A stretch of DNA of 64,000 bases, from assembly GCA_026724425.1 (NCBI GenBank), contig JAIUCV010000004.1, forward strand, positions 816,001 through 880,000. The letters run 5' to 3'. Every line of letters begins with the position of its first letter. The first letter of the stretch is position 1. This stretch comes from Erythrophleum ivorense. Taxonomy: Eukaryota > Streptophyta > Magnoliopsida > Fabales > Fabaceae. Made by a program: the position numbers and the translations under genes. Below are positions 48,806 through 59,103 of the stretch, one piece after another. The notes under the pieces are model-generated. The model was given only the letters and a program-made list of their open reading frames with translations. It did not search any database and was not told the DNA's origin.

Positions 48806-48824
48806 TGGCGCCGTTGCCGGGGAT
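48806..48824 (+). promoter_or_regulatory. Primer-binding site, tRNA-Asp type
   Basis: TGGCGCCGTTGCCGGGGAT lies 6 bp inside the 5' LTR. From memory of plant tRNA-Asp(GUC), this is complementary to its 3' end including CCA. It is the standard Athila primer site and is fully preserved here. Confidence 0.92.
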
Positions 48825-48999
48825 TGAAAGTTGAAATTTCTATGGTTATTCATTGAATTGATGTTAGGAAATTACGATTGAGCTAGTATCTAAAATGGTA
48901 AATAGTTTTTATTCATCAAGTAGCATTTTTATTTTTCTGTAAGTAGTTGATACTTGTTTGGAGTGTTTTCTCATCAGGTACTTTTCTTGGATCTCGCGC

Positions 49000-50076
49000 A
49001 TGCAAGTATCGCACCCAGACGGTCTTGAAATCCTTCTGGATATAGAAGATATTTTTGAAAGAACCAACCCAGAGCCCGAAGCGACCCCACAACTAGCTAT
49101 GACTGACATGGACGAAAATGACCTGTATACATTGGATGATTTTCTCAATCGAGAGGCACAGAGTTATCACTTTAGTATTCGGATGCCGGACATTCAAGCT
49201 AGAAACTTTGAGGTTAAACAAGTTATGCTTCAAATGTTGCAGATGAATGGTTTGTTTGGGGGTAATTATAATGAAGACCCTAATGTACACCTTAGCAAGT
49301 TTATTGAGGTGTGTGAGTCCTTCAAACAAAATGGAGTATCCAAGGATGCATTAAGGCTGAGGCTGTTTCCTATGACCTTGAAAGATAAGGCTAAGGCATG
49401 GCTAAACTCTCTACCCGGGCAATCTATTGGCACATGGGAAGACTTAGTGTCCAGATTCAAGGCAAGGTTTATTCCTCGAGGGCGAAGAGCAACTATGAGA
49501 GGGGAAATCTTAAATTTTGAGCAACAACCTAGGGAGCTGTTTCATGAAGCATGGGAGAGGTTTAAGGAGTTGTGTAGGACATGCTCGAACCATGAACAGA
49601 AAAAGTATGTACTCATGGAAGCATTTTGGAATGGTTTTGATGAAGATGCAAAAAGAATGCTGGATAATGCCTCTAGTGGAGGAATTGGGAAGATGAAGGT
49701 AAATGAGCTTTATAACCTATATGATGATATGGCTTCCAATACCATGCAATACGCATCGGGTAGGAGATCATCTCAAAGAAGAGGGCAACCTTCTAATCCA
49801 TCGACTGATATTGCAGCACAGCTTGAAGCGATGAATAGAAGGTTTGACAGCTTAGAGCTTCAAATGAAGAAACCAAACCCCTTGGGAGTTCATGCTGTAC
49901 AACCATCATTGACGGTTTGTGATCACTGTGGAGAGGGACACTTATCTGAGCAATGTCATTACACATTGGAGTCTGTGAATTATATGAACAATGCTCAGCG
50001 GAGTCAACAGAACAATCCGTATTCTCAAACATATAATCCGGGGTGGAGAAATCACCCAAACTTTTCATGGAGTTAA
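49000..50076 (+). CDS. Athila gag (ends at an in-frame stop)
   Basis: Structural capsid/nucleocapsid protein of the Athila element, 358 residues from the first ATG. The frame is open from 48958, but no ATG precedes 49000; a later Met at about 49096 is also possible. The retrotransposon gag capsid domain spans roughly residues 100-230, with LRLRLFPMTLKDKAKAWLNS and FKARFIPRG...RGEILNFEQ. A zinc knuckle CDHCGEGHLSEQC (CX2CX3HX4C) lies at 307-319, followed by an Asn/Gln-rich tail. The TAA at 50074 falls in the middle of the usual Athila gag tail; the next open segment is in the same frame and carries the tail on. The stop is therefore most simply a nonsense mutation and not a natural gag terminus, though programmed readthrough cannot be excluded. 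Confidence 0.9.
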   Translation: MQVSHPDGLEILLDIEDIFERTNPEPEATPQLAMTDMDENDLYTLDDFLNREAQSYHFSIRMPDIQARNFEVKQVMLQMLQMNGLFGGNYNEDPNVHLSKFIEVCESFKQNGVSKDALRLRLFPMTLKDKAKAWLNSLPGQSIGTWEDLVSRFKARFIPRGRRATMRGEILNFEQQPRELFHEAWERFKELCRTCSNHEQKKYVLMEAFWNGFDEDAKRMLDNASSGGIGKMKVNELYNLYDDMASNTMQYASGRRSSQRRGQPSNPSTDIAAQLEAMNRRFDSLELQMKKPNPLGVHAVQPSLTVCDHCGEGHLSEQCHYTLESVNYMNNAQRSQQNNPYSQTYNPGWRNHPNFSWS

Positions 50077-53000
50077 GGTCTAAAATTGAATCAGGCTTCC
50101 TCATCAGGTGCAAGACCAGCTCAACCTCCCGGATTTCAAATGACATTGAGACAAATCCCCATTAAAAAAGAAGAGTCTAAGATGGAGAAAATGCTAGCTC
50201 AGATTCTAGCTAATCAAGAAACTCAGAGGGTTGAGACAAAAGCCACTTTCTCTTTGCATGACACAGCTATTAAGAATTTGGAAGTGCAAGTGGGGCAATT
50301 AGCCTCCCAACTGAACACTATGTTAAGGGGAAATCTCCCTAGTGATACTATTCCCAATCCTAGAAGGGAGGGCAAGGATGAGTGTAAAGCCATCACCTTG
50401 AGAAGCGATAAGGTTTTGCCAAATGTTTCCCAACCTAAAATGAAACTTGGTGAGGCAGAAGAGGAAGGGACCTCCTCTTCTAAAGAGGAAGGGACCTCCT
50501 CTTCTAAAGAGGAGGATGCAGAAGAGCCAAAAGCAAATGACAAGGAGCATGGGAATAGCGAAGGAAAGAAGAGTGAAGAGAAGAAAATACAATCAGAAAC
50601 TCAGATTCCACCGCTACCCTTCCCTAGGCGATTCAAGAAGCAAACGGAAGATAATCACTACAAGAAGTTCTTGGATACATTTAAGCAGCTGCATATCAAT
50701 ATCCCACTTCTGGAAGCATTGGAACAGATGCCCAAATATGAAAAATTCATGAAAGATGCACTATCCAGAAAAAAGAGATTTCAAGAACATGAAGTAGTTG
50801 CATTAACAAAAAATAGTTCAAATTTCATTAAAGAACTACCACAAAAGAAGGGTGACCCGGGAAGTTTCACTATTCCATGTCACATTGGAACAACATTTAC
50901 GGTTAAAGCATTATGTGATTTGGGAGCAAGCATTAATTTGATGCCTTTATCTATTTTCAAGAAGCTCCAGTTGGGCGAAGCAAGGCCGACTACGGTTACT
51001 TTACAACTTGCCGATAAAAGTTTGGCGTATCTTCGAGGAATCATCGAGGATGTCTTGGTGAAAGTTGATAAGTTCATACTTCCAGTTGATTTTATTGTTC
51101 TTGATTGTGAAGTTGATCGAGAAATCCCTATCATTCTTGGAAGACCTTTCCTAGCTACTGGCAAAGCTCTCATTGATGTGGAGAAAGGAGAAATCACCAT
51201 GCGAGTTGGTGAAGAGCAAGTGACGTTCAATATGTTCAAGACTCTCAAATTGCCAGATGAGCCGGAACACTGTTTCTATCTAGATCTGATAGACCATATA
51301 ATTCACTATGAATCCCAACGATCTATAATTGAAGGCAACTGTGGGACACCATCACTACAAATTGAGCAAGAAGAGAAGGGAGAGAAAGAATGTGTCACTA
51401 TGGTGAGCGCTGCCCCTATCATTCCTCCATCTAGGTTGAAATTTGAAACTCTAGACTTGATTTCAGATGATGGACCTCAATTAAAGCCATCCATTGTGGA
51501 GCTGCCTCAATTGGAGTTAAAGGCACTCCCAACACATCTAAAATATGCCTTCTTGGGAGAATCAAATACCTTACCAGTCATCATTGCTGCTAATCTAGCC
51601 ATGGAGAAAGAGTGGAAGCTCTTAAAAGTACTGCAAAAGCATAAGAAAGCGATGGGATGGAACATAGCGGATATCAAGGGTATCAGCCCTTCAATTTGCA
51701 TGCACAAAATCTTTTTGGAAGATAACCAGAGACCTTCTATAGAGCACCAACGAAGATTGAATCCCAATATGAAGGAAGTGGTGAAAAAAGAAATTCTTAA
51801 ATGGTTGGATGCGGGTATCATATATCCTATTTCAGATAGCTCTTGGGTGAGCCCAGTTCAATGTGTTCCAAAGAAAGGGGGCATAACTGTAGTGGCTAAC
51901 ACTCAAAATGAGCTCATCCCCACTCGCACAGTGACTGGATGGAGGGTTTGTATGGATTATCGCAAACTAGACGCCGCAACCCGAAAAGACCATTTCCCTT
52001 TGCCTTTCATTGATCAGATGTTAGATAGACTAGCCGGAAGGGAATTTTTCTATTTTCTGGATGGATATTCGGGGTACAACCAAATTGCAATTGCCCCAGA
52101 AGACCAAGAGAAAACGACCTTCACATGTCCTTATGGTACCTTTGCATTCAGAAGGATGTCATTCGGCTTATGTAACGCGCCGGCAACATTTCAGAGATGC
52201 ATGATCTCCATATTTTCTGATATGATTGAGCAATCTATGGAGGTTTTTATGGATGATTTTTCAGTATTTGGTGACTCATTTGATGATTGTCTCCATAATT
52301 TGGATGCCGTGTTGCAGCGTTGTGAAGAGAATAACTTGGTGCTCAATTGGGAAAAATGTCATTTTATGGTGCAAAAGGGCGTTGTACTAGGCCATAGAGT
52401 ATCCAAGGGAGGATTGGAAATGGATAAGGCCAAGATTTCTATTATCGAGCAACTACCTCCGCCCACTTCGGTCAAAGGTGTGAGGAGCTTCGTGGGCCAC
52501 GCCGATTTTTATCGCCGTTTTATCAAAGATTTCTCCAAGATCACCAAACCTCTGTGTAGATTGCTTGAGAAAGATGTTGAGTTTAAGTTCAATGATGCCT
52601 GTGAGCAAGCCTTTGAAGAATTAAAAAGAAGGTTGATCACCACACCCATCATGACCGCACCTAACTGGAACTTGCCATTCATTATCATGTGCGATGCAAG
52701 TGACTATGCTGTGGGCGCAGTCTTAGGTCAAAAATGGGATAAAATTTTTCACCCTATCTACTATGCTAGCAAAACCTTGGATGAAGCTCAGGAGAACTAC
52801 ACCACTACTGAGAAGGAAATGCTAGCAGTGTTATTTGCTTGTGATAAGTTCAGGGCATATATTGTGGGATCCAAAGTGACGGTGTTCACTGACCATTCAG
52901 CCCTGAAATACCTAGTGAACAAGAAAGATTCTAAAGCCAGATTAATTAGATGGGTGCTCTTGTTGCAAGAATTTGACTTAGAAATTGTGGATAGAAAGGG

Positions 53001-53097
53001 TTACGAAAATCAAGTGGCTGATCATCTCTCTCGGTTGAGTACCGAAGTTCAACCAGAATTGGCCCAGAATATTAAGGAAGCATTCCCTGATGAGTAA
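50077..53097 (+). CDS. Athila pol part 1: gag tail, protease, RT, RNase H
   Basis: Open segment in the same frame as gag. Residue numbers run from 50086. The first ~200 residues are a charged, low-complexity gag-protease linker with a 24-bp tandem duplication (KEEGTSSS repeated, 50461-50510). Aspartic protease: DLGAS at 278-282 (Athila has Leu where most have Thr/Ser), then IPIILGRPFLATG. Reverse transcriptase: GWRVCMDYRKLDAATRKDHF, DGYSGYNQIAI, FGLCNAPATFQRCM and the catalytic FMDD at 721-724. RNase H: CDASDYAVGAVL (Asp870), the YTTTEKEMLAV glutamate and TDHSAL. All catalytic residues I could check are present. It ends at TAA 53095, between RNase H and integrase, where the frame simply continues, so this is another nonsense break. 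Confidence 0.93.
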   Translation, partial: GLKLNQASSSGARPAQPPGFQMTLRQIPIKKEESKMEKMLAQILANQETQRVETKATFSLHDTAIKNLEVQVGQLASQLNTMLRGNLPSDTIPNPRREGKDECKAITLRSDKVLPNVSQPKMKLGEAEEEGTSSSKEEGTSSSKEEDAEEPKANDKEHGNSEGKKSEEKKIQSETQIPPLPFPRRFKKQTEDNHYKKFLDTFKQLHINIPLLEALEQMPKYEKFMKDALSRKKRFQEHEVVALTKNSSNFIKELPQKKGDPGSFTIPCHIGTTFTVKALCDLGASINLMPLSIFKKLQLGEARPTTVTLQLADKSLAYLRGIIEDVLVKVDKFILPVDFIVLDCEVDREIPIILGRPFLATGKALIDVEKGEITMRVGEEQVTFNMFKTLKLPDEPEHCFYLDLIDHIIHYESQRSIIEGNCGTPSLQIEQEEKGEKECVTMVSAAPIIPPSRLKFETLDLISDDGPQLKPSIVELPQLELKALPTHLKYAFLGESNTLPVIIAANLAMEKEWKLLKVLQKHKKAMGWNIADIKGISPSICMHKIFLEDNQRPSIEHQRRLNPNMKEVVKKEILKWLDAGIIYPISDSSWVSPVQCVPKKGGITVVANTQNELIPTRTVTGWRVCMDYRKLDAATRKDHFPLPFIDQMLDRLAGREFFYFLDGYSGYNQIAIAPEDQEKTTFTCPYGTFAFRRMSFGLCNAPATFQRCMISIFSDMIEQSMEVFMDDFSVFGDSFDDCLHNLDAVLQRCEENNLVLNWEKCHFMVQKGVVLGHRVSKGGLEMDKAKISIIEQLPPPTSVKGVRSFVGHADFYRRFIKDFSKITKPLCRLLEKDVEFKFNDACEQAFEELKRRLITTPIMTAPNWNLPFIIMCDASDYAVGAVLGQKWDKIFHPIYYASKTLDEAQENYTTTEKEMLAVLFACDKFRAYIVGSKVTVFTDHSALKYLVNKKDSKARLIRWVLLLQEFDLEIVDRKGYENQVADHLSRLSTEVQPELAQNIKEAFPDE

Positions 53098-54411
53098 TTG
53101 TTGATCGTTCAGCACGCTCTAGATCCGTGGTATGCGGACATTGTTAATTATCTGGTGTGTGGTGTGGCCCTCCCTGATCTGAAACAAAATCAAATGAAGA
53201 GGTTCTTGCATGATTCGAAGCATTATTTCTGGGATGAACCATACTTGTTTTGGCGGTGTACGGATCACATTCTAAGGAGGTGTATACCGGAAGAAGAGCA
53301 AGGAGCAATCTTGCAAAGTTGCCACTCCTCGGAGTATAGAGGCCATTTTAAAGGGGAGAAAACAGCAGCCAAAGTTTTACAGAGTGGTTTCTACCGGCCT
53401 ACTCTATTCAGAGATGCTTATACATTTGTTCTTCAGTGTGACCGATGCCAACGTAGGGGAAATATATCAAGGAGAAATGAAATGCCACTTTCGAGTATGC
53501 TGGAAGTGGAATTGTTTGATGTATGGGGTATAGACTTCATGGGACCTTTTCCTAATTCATTTGGAAATCAATACATTCTGGTGGCAATAGATTATGTATC
53601 CAAATGGGTGGAAGCTGTTGTTAGTTCCACCAATGATGCAAGAATGGTACTCAAGTTCTTAAAAAGGAATATTTTCACCCGATTCGGATCACCGAGAGCC
53701 ATTATCAGTGATGGGGGATCGCATTTTTGTAATAGCCAATTTCAATCCCTTTTGAGGAAGTATGGAGTGAAGCATAAAGTGGCATTAGCATATCATCCCC
53801 AGACCAATGGACAAGCTGAGATTTCCAACCGAGAAATCAAAACCATCCTAGAGAAAACGGTAGGGATGTCAAGAAAAGACTGGTCCTCGAAACTTGATGA
53901 TGCATTGTGGGCTTATTGGACAGCTTTCAAGACCCCCATTGGTATGTCACCGTATAAGTTGGTGTTTGGAAAAGCTTGCCATTTGCCAGTTGAATTGGAG
54001 CATGGTGCTTACTGGGCAATCAAGAAGCTGAATCTGGACTTCAAAGCGGCAAGCGAGAAGAGACTCCTTCAACTCAATGAATTAGATGAATTCAGAATGT
54101 ATGCGTATGAAAATTCAAGGGTCTATAAAGAAAAAACCAAACTGTACCATGACAGAAAAATCACTCCCAAAGCATTTGAGCCGGGACAGCATGTTTTGCT
54201 ATACAACTCTCGTCTTCGGCTCTTTCCTGGAAAGTTGAAATCAAGGTGGTCAGGCCCTTTCACGGTGGTCGAAGTTTTTCCCCATGGAGCAGTTGAATTG
54301 GTGAGCAAATCTAGTAAAAAGTTCAAGGTGAATGGCCAACGATTGAAACACTATTGGGGAGGACATGTAGATCGTCGCACCTCCACTTTCCACCTTGCTG
54401 ATTCCAAGTGA
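53098..54411 (+). CDS. Athila pol part 2: integrase
   Basis: 437 codons, same frame as gag and pol part 1, with no ATG at its start; the first codon after the break is TTG. The N-terminal HHCC finger is complete (CHSSEYRGHF ... CDRCQ). The DDE core has Asp146 (GIDFMGPFP), Asp205 (IISDGGSHF) and Glu241 (NGQAEISNREIK), with the canonical 35 residues between the last two. The C-terminal part has the GPF(T/V)V block (KSRWSGPFTVVEVFPHGAVEL), typical of Ty3/gypsy integrases; I see no chromodomain, as expected outside the chromoviruses. It inserts the cDNA copy into the genome. It ends at a natural TGA at 54409. Confidence 0.92.
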   Translation: MLIVQHALDPWYADIVNYLVCGVALPDLKQNQMKRFLHDSKHYFWDEPYLFWRCTDHILRRCIPEEEQGAILQSCHSSEYRGHFKGEKTAAKVLQSGFYRPTLFRDAYTFVLQCDRCQRRGNISRRNEMPLSSMLEVELFDVWGIDFMGPFPNSFGNQYILVAIDYVSKWVEAVVSSTNDARMVLKFLKRNIFTRFGSPRAIISDGGSHFCNSQFQSLLRKYGVKHKVALAYHPQTNGQAEISNREIKTILEKTVGMSRKDWSSKLDDALWAYWTAFKTPIGMSPYKLVFGKACHLPVELEHGAYWAIKKLNLDFKAASEKRLLQLNELDEFRMYAYENSRVYKEKTKLYHDRKITPKAFEPGQHVLLYNSRLRLFPGKLKSRWSGPFTVVEVFPHGAVELVSKSSKKFKVNGQRLKHYWGGHVDRRTSTFHLADSK

Positions 54412-54452
54412 ACAATTGATGAGTCCAGCTGAAGACTATAAAGAAAGCGCTT

Positions 54453-54470
54453 CTTGGGAGGCAACCCAAG
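54453..54470 (+). promoter_or_regulatory. Conserved post-pol hairpin
   Basis: CTTGGG-AGGCAA-CCCAAG forms a perfect 6-bp stem with a 6-nt loop, 42 nt after the integrase stop. I recall the GGGAGGCAACCCAA motif as common to plant Athila elements at this place. The role is unknown; an RNA signal (3' processing, packaging or translation of the next ORF) is a guess. Confidence 0.75.
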
Positions 54471-56421
54471 CTCTTCATATTTCCCTTTTGTCTTGTTTTT
54501 GTAGATTTTAGTGTTTAGTAGAGTTTTATGTTTTTTTTTCCCTTGCTTGGTAGGTTAACTCCTCAATTGGGACCGATGACCAAAACGGAGTAATATCACT
54601 GAAGGCATTAAACTCAAGGAACATGCTCAAACAAAAGTTTTCAGGGAAGTGCACCCAGTCAAGTTATATGCTTTCTAATATGCATGAATTCCTATGGTTG
54701 AAGTGCAATTAGCTGATAAGTCAGATATGATGTTTGTAGTGATTGATTGATTCACTAGTTCATGGTTTCTGTTTGAATTTGGTATCGGCCCCTTAGGGAG
54801 TTTTGCCAAAATCATGCATGCTTAAGTTGAATGTAGAGCATTAGTAAAATAATGTATGTAGAAGCAAGCAAAATAGTGTTGTGATTAAGTTACATGCATC
54901 TAACATGTTAATTTGGCTGTTAAGAGAAGAATTTGTGGAAGTGTGCATGAAAAGAGAATTGAACATAATTCGTCGCGGCCAGGAAAAAAATTGGCCTCGG
55001 CCAACATTGTTTTGGATTTCACCAGCCATCCCGAAGGTTATTGGCCGCAGCTAAACAATTATTTGGCCGCGGCTAATTTCTCACGAGGAATGCCCAGTAG
55101 GTCAGCCAGAGGAGTATTCGCCGCGGCTAATAAAAATTTGGCCGCGGCCAAAAAAGGAGGGCTAAAACCAGTGGTTAATTGGCCGCGGCTAACTAGCGTG
55201 CACTGGTCTTTGCTTTGCAACAGAGCCATATTGGCCGCGGCTAATTAACATTTGGCTGCGGCCAAACAACAACTGATGCCCGAAAATTGTTTGCTTTCCT
55301 TCCTATTTTGCCCTCATAGCTCTCACCTAATTCCGACACTGCCTAGTCGAATCTTCCTCCAATTCTGTCTAGGTTCATTAGGTCATTTTCCCCCTCCACT
55401 TGGATTCCCTAAACTACCCTTCACTCAACCCTAACTCCCCCTTCTTATCTCATTTCCCCCATTTCCTCTCTGCCGTTGCCGGTTCGTGTTCACCCTGGCC
55501 TCCATCGCCAGTTCTCTCCTATCCTCCGCCGCTGCCTCCCATCTGCTCAACCCTCCTCTCGCCGTCTTCCCCACAGCGCTATAGTAAGTCTGCCCCCTTT
55601 GTGTTGCTCCTCTCAACCCCTTTCTCCATATAATGGTCTTGCGCCATACTCCCACACTCTTTGTTTTTCTCTTCTCTTTTATCTCTTTTAGTAAGTCTGC
55701 CTCCTTTTTTTCTTTGTGTCTGTTGAGGGCTGTGATTTTGTTGTCTTGCTTTTTCATCAGTGTGTGCTATGCTGGATGTTGTGGAAGTGTTCTTATTAGA
55801 GTCTGCTTGCCTGGTTATGTTCTGCTATCATGTTGTAGAGCTACCCAACTGAATTTTGTAATTCCTACTGATAATTACTGCTGAACTAGAAGGTTGTGAT
55901 TTGTGAAAATGAATTGGGTGCTGCTGGATTTTAAATTGTATAGGCATATGCAGATTGTAGTTCTATTTTATTGTTTAGATATACTGCTAGGCATGTAGAG
56001 TGTGAGGGAGATAAATTTTTGAATTACATTGGCTAGGACAAAACTCTATCCTGTATTCTTGTTGATGCATGAATTGGGTAGGGTTCAGATAATCTGATAT
56101 TTTGGATGAAGCCCTAATGAATTCAACTTATAACTACCTAAGGATACCAATTGGGACTGCTTAATTAATCTAGTTACTTAATTTGGCACTGCATGACTGC
56201 TTTATAAAATCACTTGCAACCTTTAGTGTGGGCATTGTGGTTAGGTGAGACGCTAACTGAGTGCACTATCATTTGAGATGTTCTGTGGCTCTATTTCGTT
56301 GTTCAGTTGGGCTAATCTTGGTTTTTGGTGTCTATTTTTGATTTTGCTTTTGTTTTAGTGCTTGTTTTCCTGAATTTTTGGTTGTACGCTGGGCTGGTTT
56401 TCTGTGTTTTTGCAAGCTGCC
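54471..56421 (+). other. Spacer between pol and env-position ORF
   Basis: No conserved protein in about 1.95 kb. It contains the GCCGCGGC array at 54968-55268 and a C-rich stretch (55.4-55.6 kb) whose overlapping open frames lack any recognisable domain. A polypyrimidine-rich region before 56.4 kb could serve as a splice acceptor for a subgenomic env-type mRNA; this is inference. Confidence 0.6.
54968..55268 (+). repeat. Internal GCCGCGGC word array of the Athila element
   Basis: About ten units: CGTCGCGGCCAG, TTGGCCTCGGCCAA, TTGGCCGCAGCTAA, TTGGCCGCGGCTAA, TCGCCGCGGCTAA, TTGGCCGCGGCCAA, TTGGCCGCGGCTAA, TTGGCCGCGGCTAA and TTGGCTGCGGCCAA. Spacing is irregular (15-50 bp) and the spacers are unrelated. 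The word is the same as in this element's own LTRs but lies about 7 kb away in internal sequence. Confidence 0.9.
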
Positions 56422-57483
56422 ATGGCTCCCAAACGATCTCGTCCGAGTGCTTCGCATAAACCAGAGCAAGAATCTCCAGCTGCCATCAAGGAGAGAGTTC
56501 AGAGCCGTCCCATTCGGTCAGAACGAGAATTCCCTTACACAACGGATTGGGCCTTTTGTGTCATTGCCGATCAGACCTATCATCTCCGCCCCCTGATGGG
56601 TGACAAGCCGAGTGGAAACGCTGCTATTGTTAGAGACTTTTATACCCAAGCAGCCATTGCCATCAGTTTGAAGTGCCGAGTGCGAGGGGTTCAAGTTAAC
56701 ATTTCAGAGGAAGCCATTCGCACATTCTTCCAACTGCTGGAGGTAGTAGAATGCCGTTATGCATACTTAATGCAGCACGAAGACGAGATCCCCTTTGATG
56801 ACATTGCTTCATTTTTTGATTATGAGGGGCGAGTGTTGTGGAAGATCCCTCGTGGTGGTCAGCGATATCTGGAGTGGAAGAGATTGCGCAGAGATGCCAA
56901 GTTCTGGCTCCATTTTGTGTCCTTCAACATCCTTCCGACCTCACATTTGAGTGATGCCACATGGGAGAAGGCCCTCCTCATTTACTTGCTGATGAATCAA
57001 CAGCCAGTGGACATTGCTGCTGTCATGTATCACAGCCTTGAAGCGGCCATAGTGGACCATTCTTGCGCGATTGTCTTTCCCTACTTCATTCTTTAGTGGT
57101 GCCTTCAAGTCGGGGTGAAAGGCAGAGCCAATGAGGAAGTGTTCGTGGCCCCCATGCTCTTCAACTACAAAGCGATCAAATCCCCCCGTAGGGCACCACA
57201 AGACCCAGGGGCCGACCAGCCAGATCCTGACGTGATGGAAGAGGAGGCCCCTATCCCAAATATTCCAACTGGAGATGAGTCTAGCTTTGCACAGTCGGAT
57301 GACCTATAGAGGGCCAGTGTCGATAGCCGTCTGGAGCTGTTGATGGGAAAGGTAGATGGTATCGCTGCTGATGTGACCCAGATTCGGCTTCAGCTACAGC
57401 GCCTACTGCCCCATTTGACTGGTGAGCCCTCCGGACCTAGGGATGACGAAGGCCCCAGCGGGATCCAGCCTGATGAGCCTTGA
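56422..57483 (+). pseudogene. Athila env-position ORF with putative plant transposon domain
   Basis: The third gene of Athila elements. From MAPKRSRPSASHK (56422) it reads 224 codons to TAG 57094, continues in the same frame to TAG 57307, and ends at TGA 57481. The first part holds the domain known as 'putative plant transposon protein' (PF20167-type): FYTQAAIAIS, RGVQVNISEEAIRTFFQL, KFWLHFVSFNILPTSH, SDATWEKALLIYLL. Next is a Pro/Asp/Glu-rich acidic tail (APIPNIPTGDES), then a short amphipathic stretch (DSRLELLMGKVDGIAADV) that could form a coiled coil. I see no signal peptide or clear transmembrane segment, so an envelope function is not supported by this copy. Its function is unknown. Confidence 0.85.
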
Positions 57484-59081
57484 TTTTATTTTGTTTCTTT
57501 ACTGGTTTTCTGTTTTTATTTTCCTGTGGCTTATTTGGTTCTTTAATTTATGTTTTCATCTAGTTCTTGACACTACACTGGTGGTTATCTGGTTAGATAT
57601 AGTTTGTTTATAACTATTGGAATTAGCTGGATTTCAATATCTTTTACTTGCTACTGGTAAGCTTAGTATGTAGTTGATGCTTGTCCTGTTCATAGTCTGG
57701 TGAGTGCTGGTGTTGTTTGCTAAGTGTTGGTGCTATGCTCTCTTGTGCAACTATTTTTTATTTTTTATTTTTTTGTGGATAGTAGTTGTATGAGAGTTGA
57801 CCCCTTTCCTCTATAATTGTCAGTGAGGACACTGTCCATTCTAAGTTTGGGGGGAGGGTATCCCTTTTTGTTGCTGATTCGGCATCATTTTAATTTTGAT
57901 TCTTAGATGTTGCTGAGTCGGCATGATTTTAATTTTGATTCTTAGACTTTTATTTAGACAGTATTTAATTTCGGTGTCTGGTTGCTGAATTGGTTGGGTC
58001 CAAGGATTGTGGGTTGCTTAGATCATACGCTTGACAGGAAATTTTGGAATTGGTTGTTAGTGCTTGAGTCATAGATTAATGCATTGTTTCATAAAGTTTA
58101 TGTACACAAACGTTGGGGTATTATTTGAAAGCTCTTGTCGTGAAAAAAGTGTAACAAATTAGTGTATATGTTCTTTCTCAATTTCAAAACTCTAGAACCA
58201 TTCTTGAATCTCCTTAAAGCGATCCAATGACTTCACTTGATTTTGAAAAATGATTTAGGCAGTATTTAAATGAGTTTGGGCCTTTCCAGCTGACCTTTGT
58301 TAACTATATTTCCCTTTGAACCTACCATTTGAGCCTATTTGAAAAACAATATAAATTTTTGTTTGAATTCGTGCATCAGACTTATATCCCATAAACCTGA
58401 AAAACCATGATCCCGCCTTAAACTTGAGATAATGGATTAGTGCTTGATAATCTGGAAAGATAGGATGCTACATTTTGATAAACTCTGATCATGGGAATAT
58501 GAATGATGGATAGCCTGTAACTGTTTGTACTCTAGATGATTTTACTCCAAAAAAAAAGAAGAAGAAGAAGAAGAAAGTCTATGTTTCAGTGATTCTGAGT
58601 ATAGTTAGATTGGAAGATACGTTTGGAGGAGATGTATTATTTTGGAAGAACACTTGAAATGTAGAAAAGAAAATAGAGTCTTGCACAATCAGTTATCTCA
58701 AGTAATTTGCATCCTATATTATCCCTCCTTTCATTTAGCTTTTACCTGAGCCACATTACAAGCCTAAAAGTCTTGATGATTTCGAAATTCTTGTAAGGTC
58801 AAATGTACAGTGGAGAGGGAAGAAAAGTTTTGGCATATGAAGTATTGTTGTTGAGGCAATATATATATACATTGAAGTGTGGTTTTTATTCTGAACAAGT
58901 GTTGGAAAATGATTCCTTGACCAGTCACACACGCACGTGTTAGAAGCTTTGCATTGTGCTGTGAATCTTGGAGCTTCCTCCACTCCATTTTCTCCTGTCT
59001 TGCTTATCACGGGTAGCAACTGATGAGGATTATACCATGCAATACATAGTATTTGGGTGACTCTTGAAATTTGTCATTTTG
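57484..59081 (+). other. Athila 3' non-coding region
   Basis: 1.6 kb with no ORF of note. It has a PPT-like tract near 57.84 kb and a (GAA)n tract near 58.56 kb. Confidence 0.7.
57842..57860 (+). promoter_or_regulatory. Internal PPT-like tract
   Basis: TCTAAGTTTGGGGGGAGGG resembles the Athila polypurine-tract context, but lies 1.26 kb upstream of the 3' LTR. It may act as a second plus-strand primer site. A very similar TCTAAGTTTCGGGGTG adjoins the 3' LTR. Confidence 0.6.
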
Positions 59082-59103
59082 TTTTACTCGAGGACGAGTA
59101 AAA
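59082..59103 (+). promoter_or_regulatory. Hairpin next to the polypurine tract
   Basis: TTTTACTCG-AGGA-CGAGTAAAA is a perfect 9-bp stem with a 4-nt loop, ending one base before the PPT. The ACTCGAGGACGAGT core recurs before the PPT in Athila/Tat elements as I recall them. Confidence 0.8.

Noticed and set aside
48958..48999. Upstream part of the gag open frame as coding
   Set aside because: The frame there begins with a non-ATG codon (TTG); the first ATG is at 49000.
49093..51821. Several minus-strand ORFs of 60-122 residues opposite gag-pol
   Set aside because: They are antisense shadows of the strongly supported plus-strand Athila reading frame.
55252..55884. Cluster of overlapping small ORFs in the Athila spacer
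   Set aside because: Pro/Ser/Leu-rich frames in a C-rich patch, overlapping in several frames, none with a domain.
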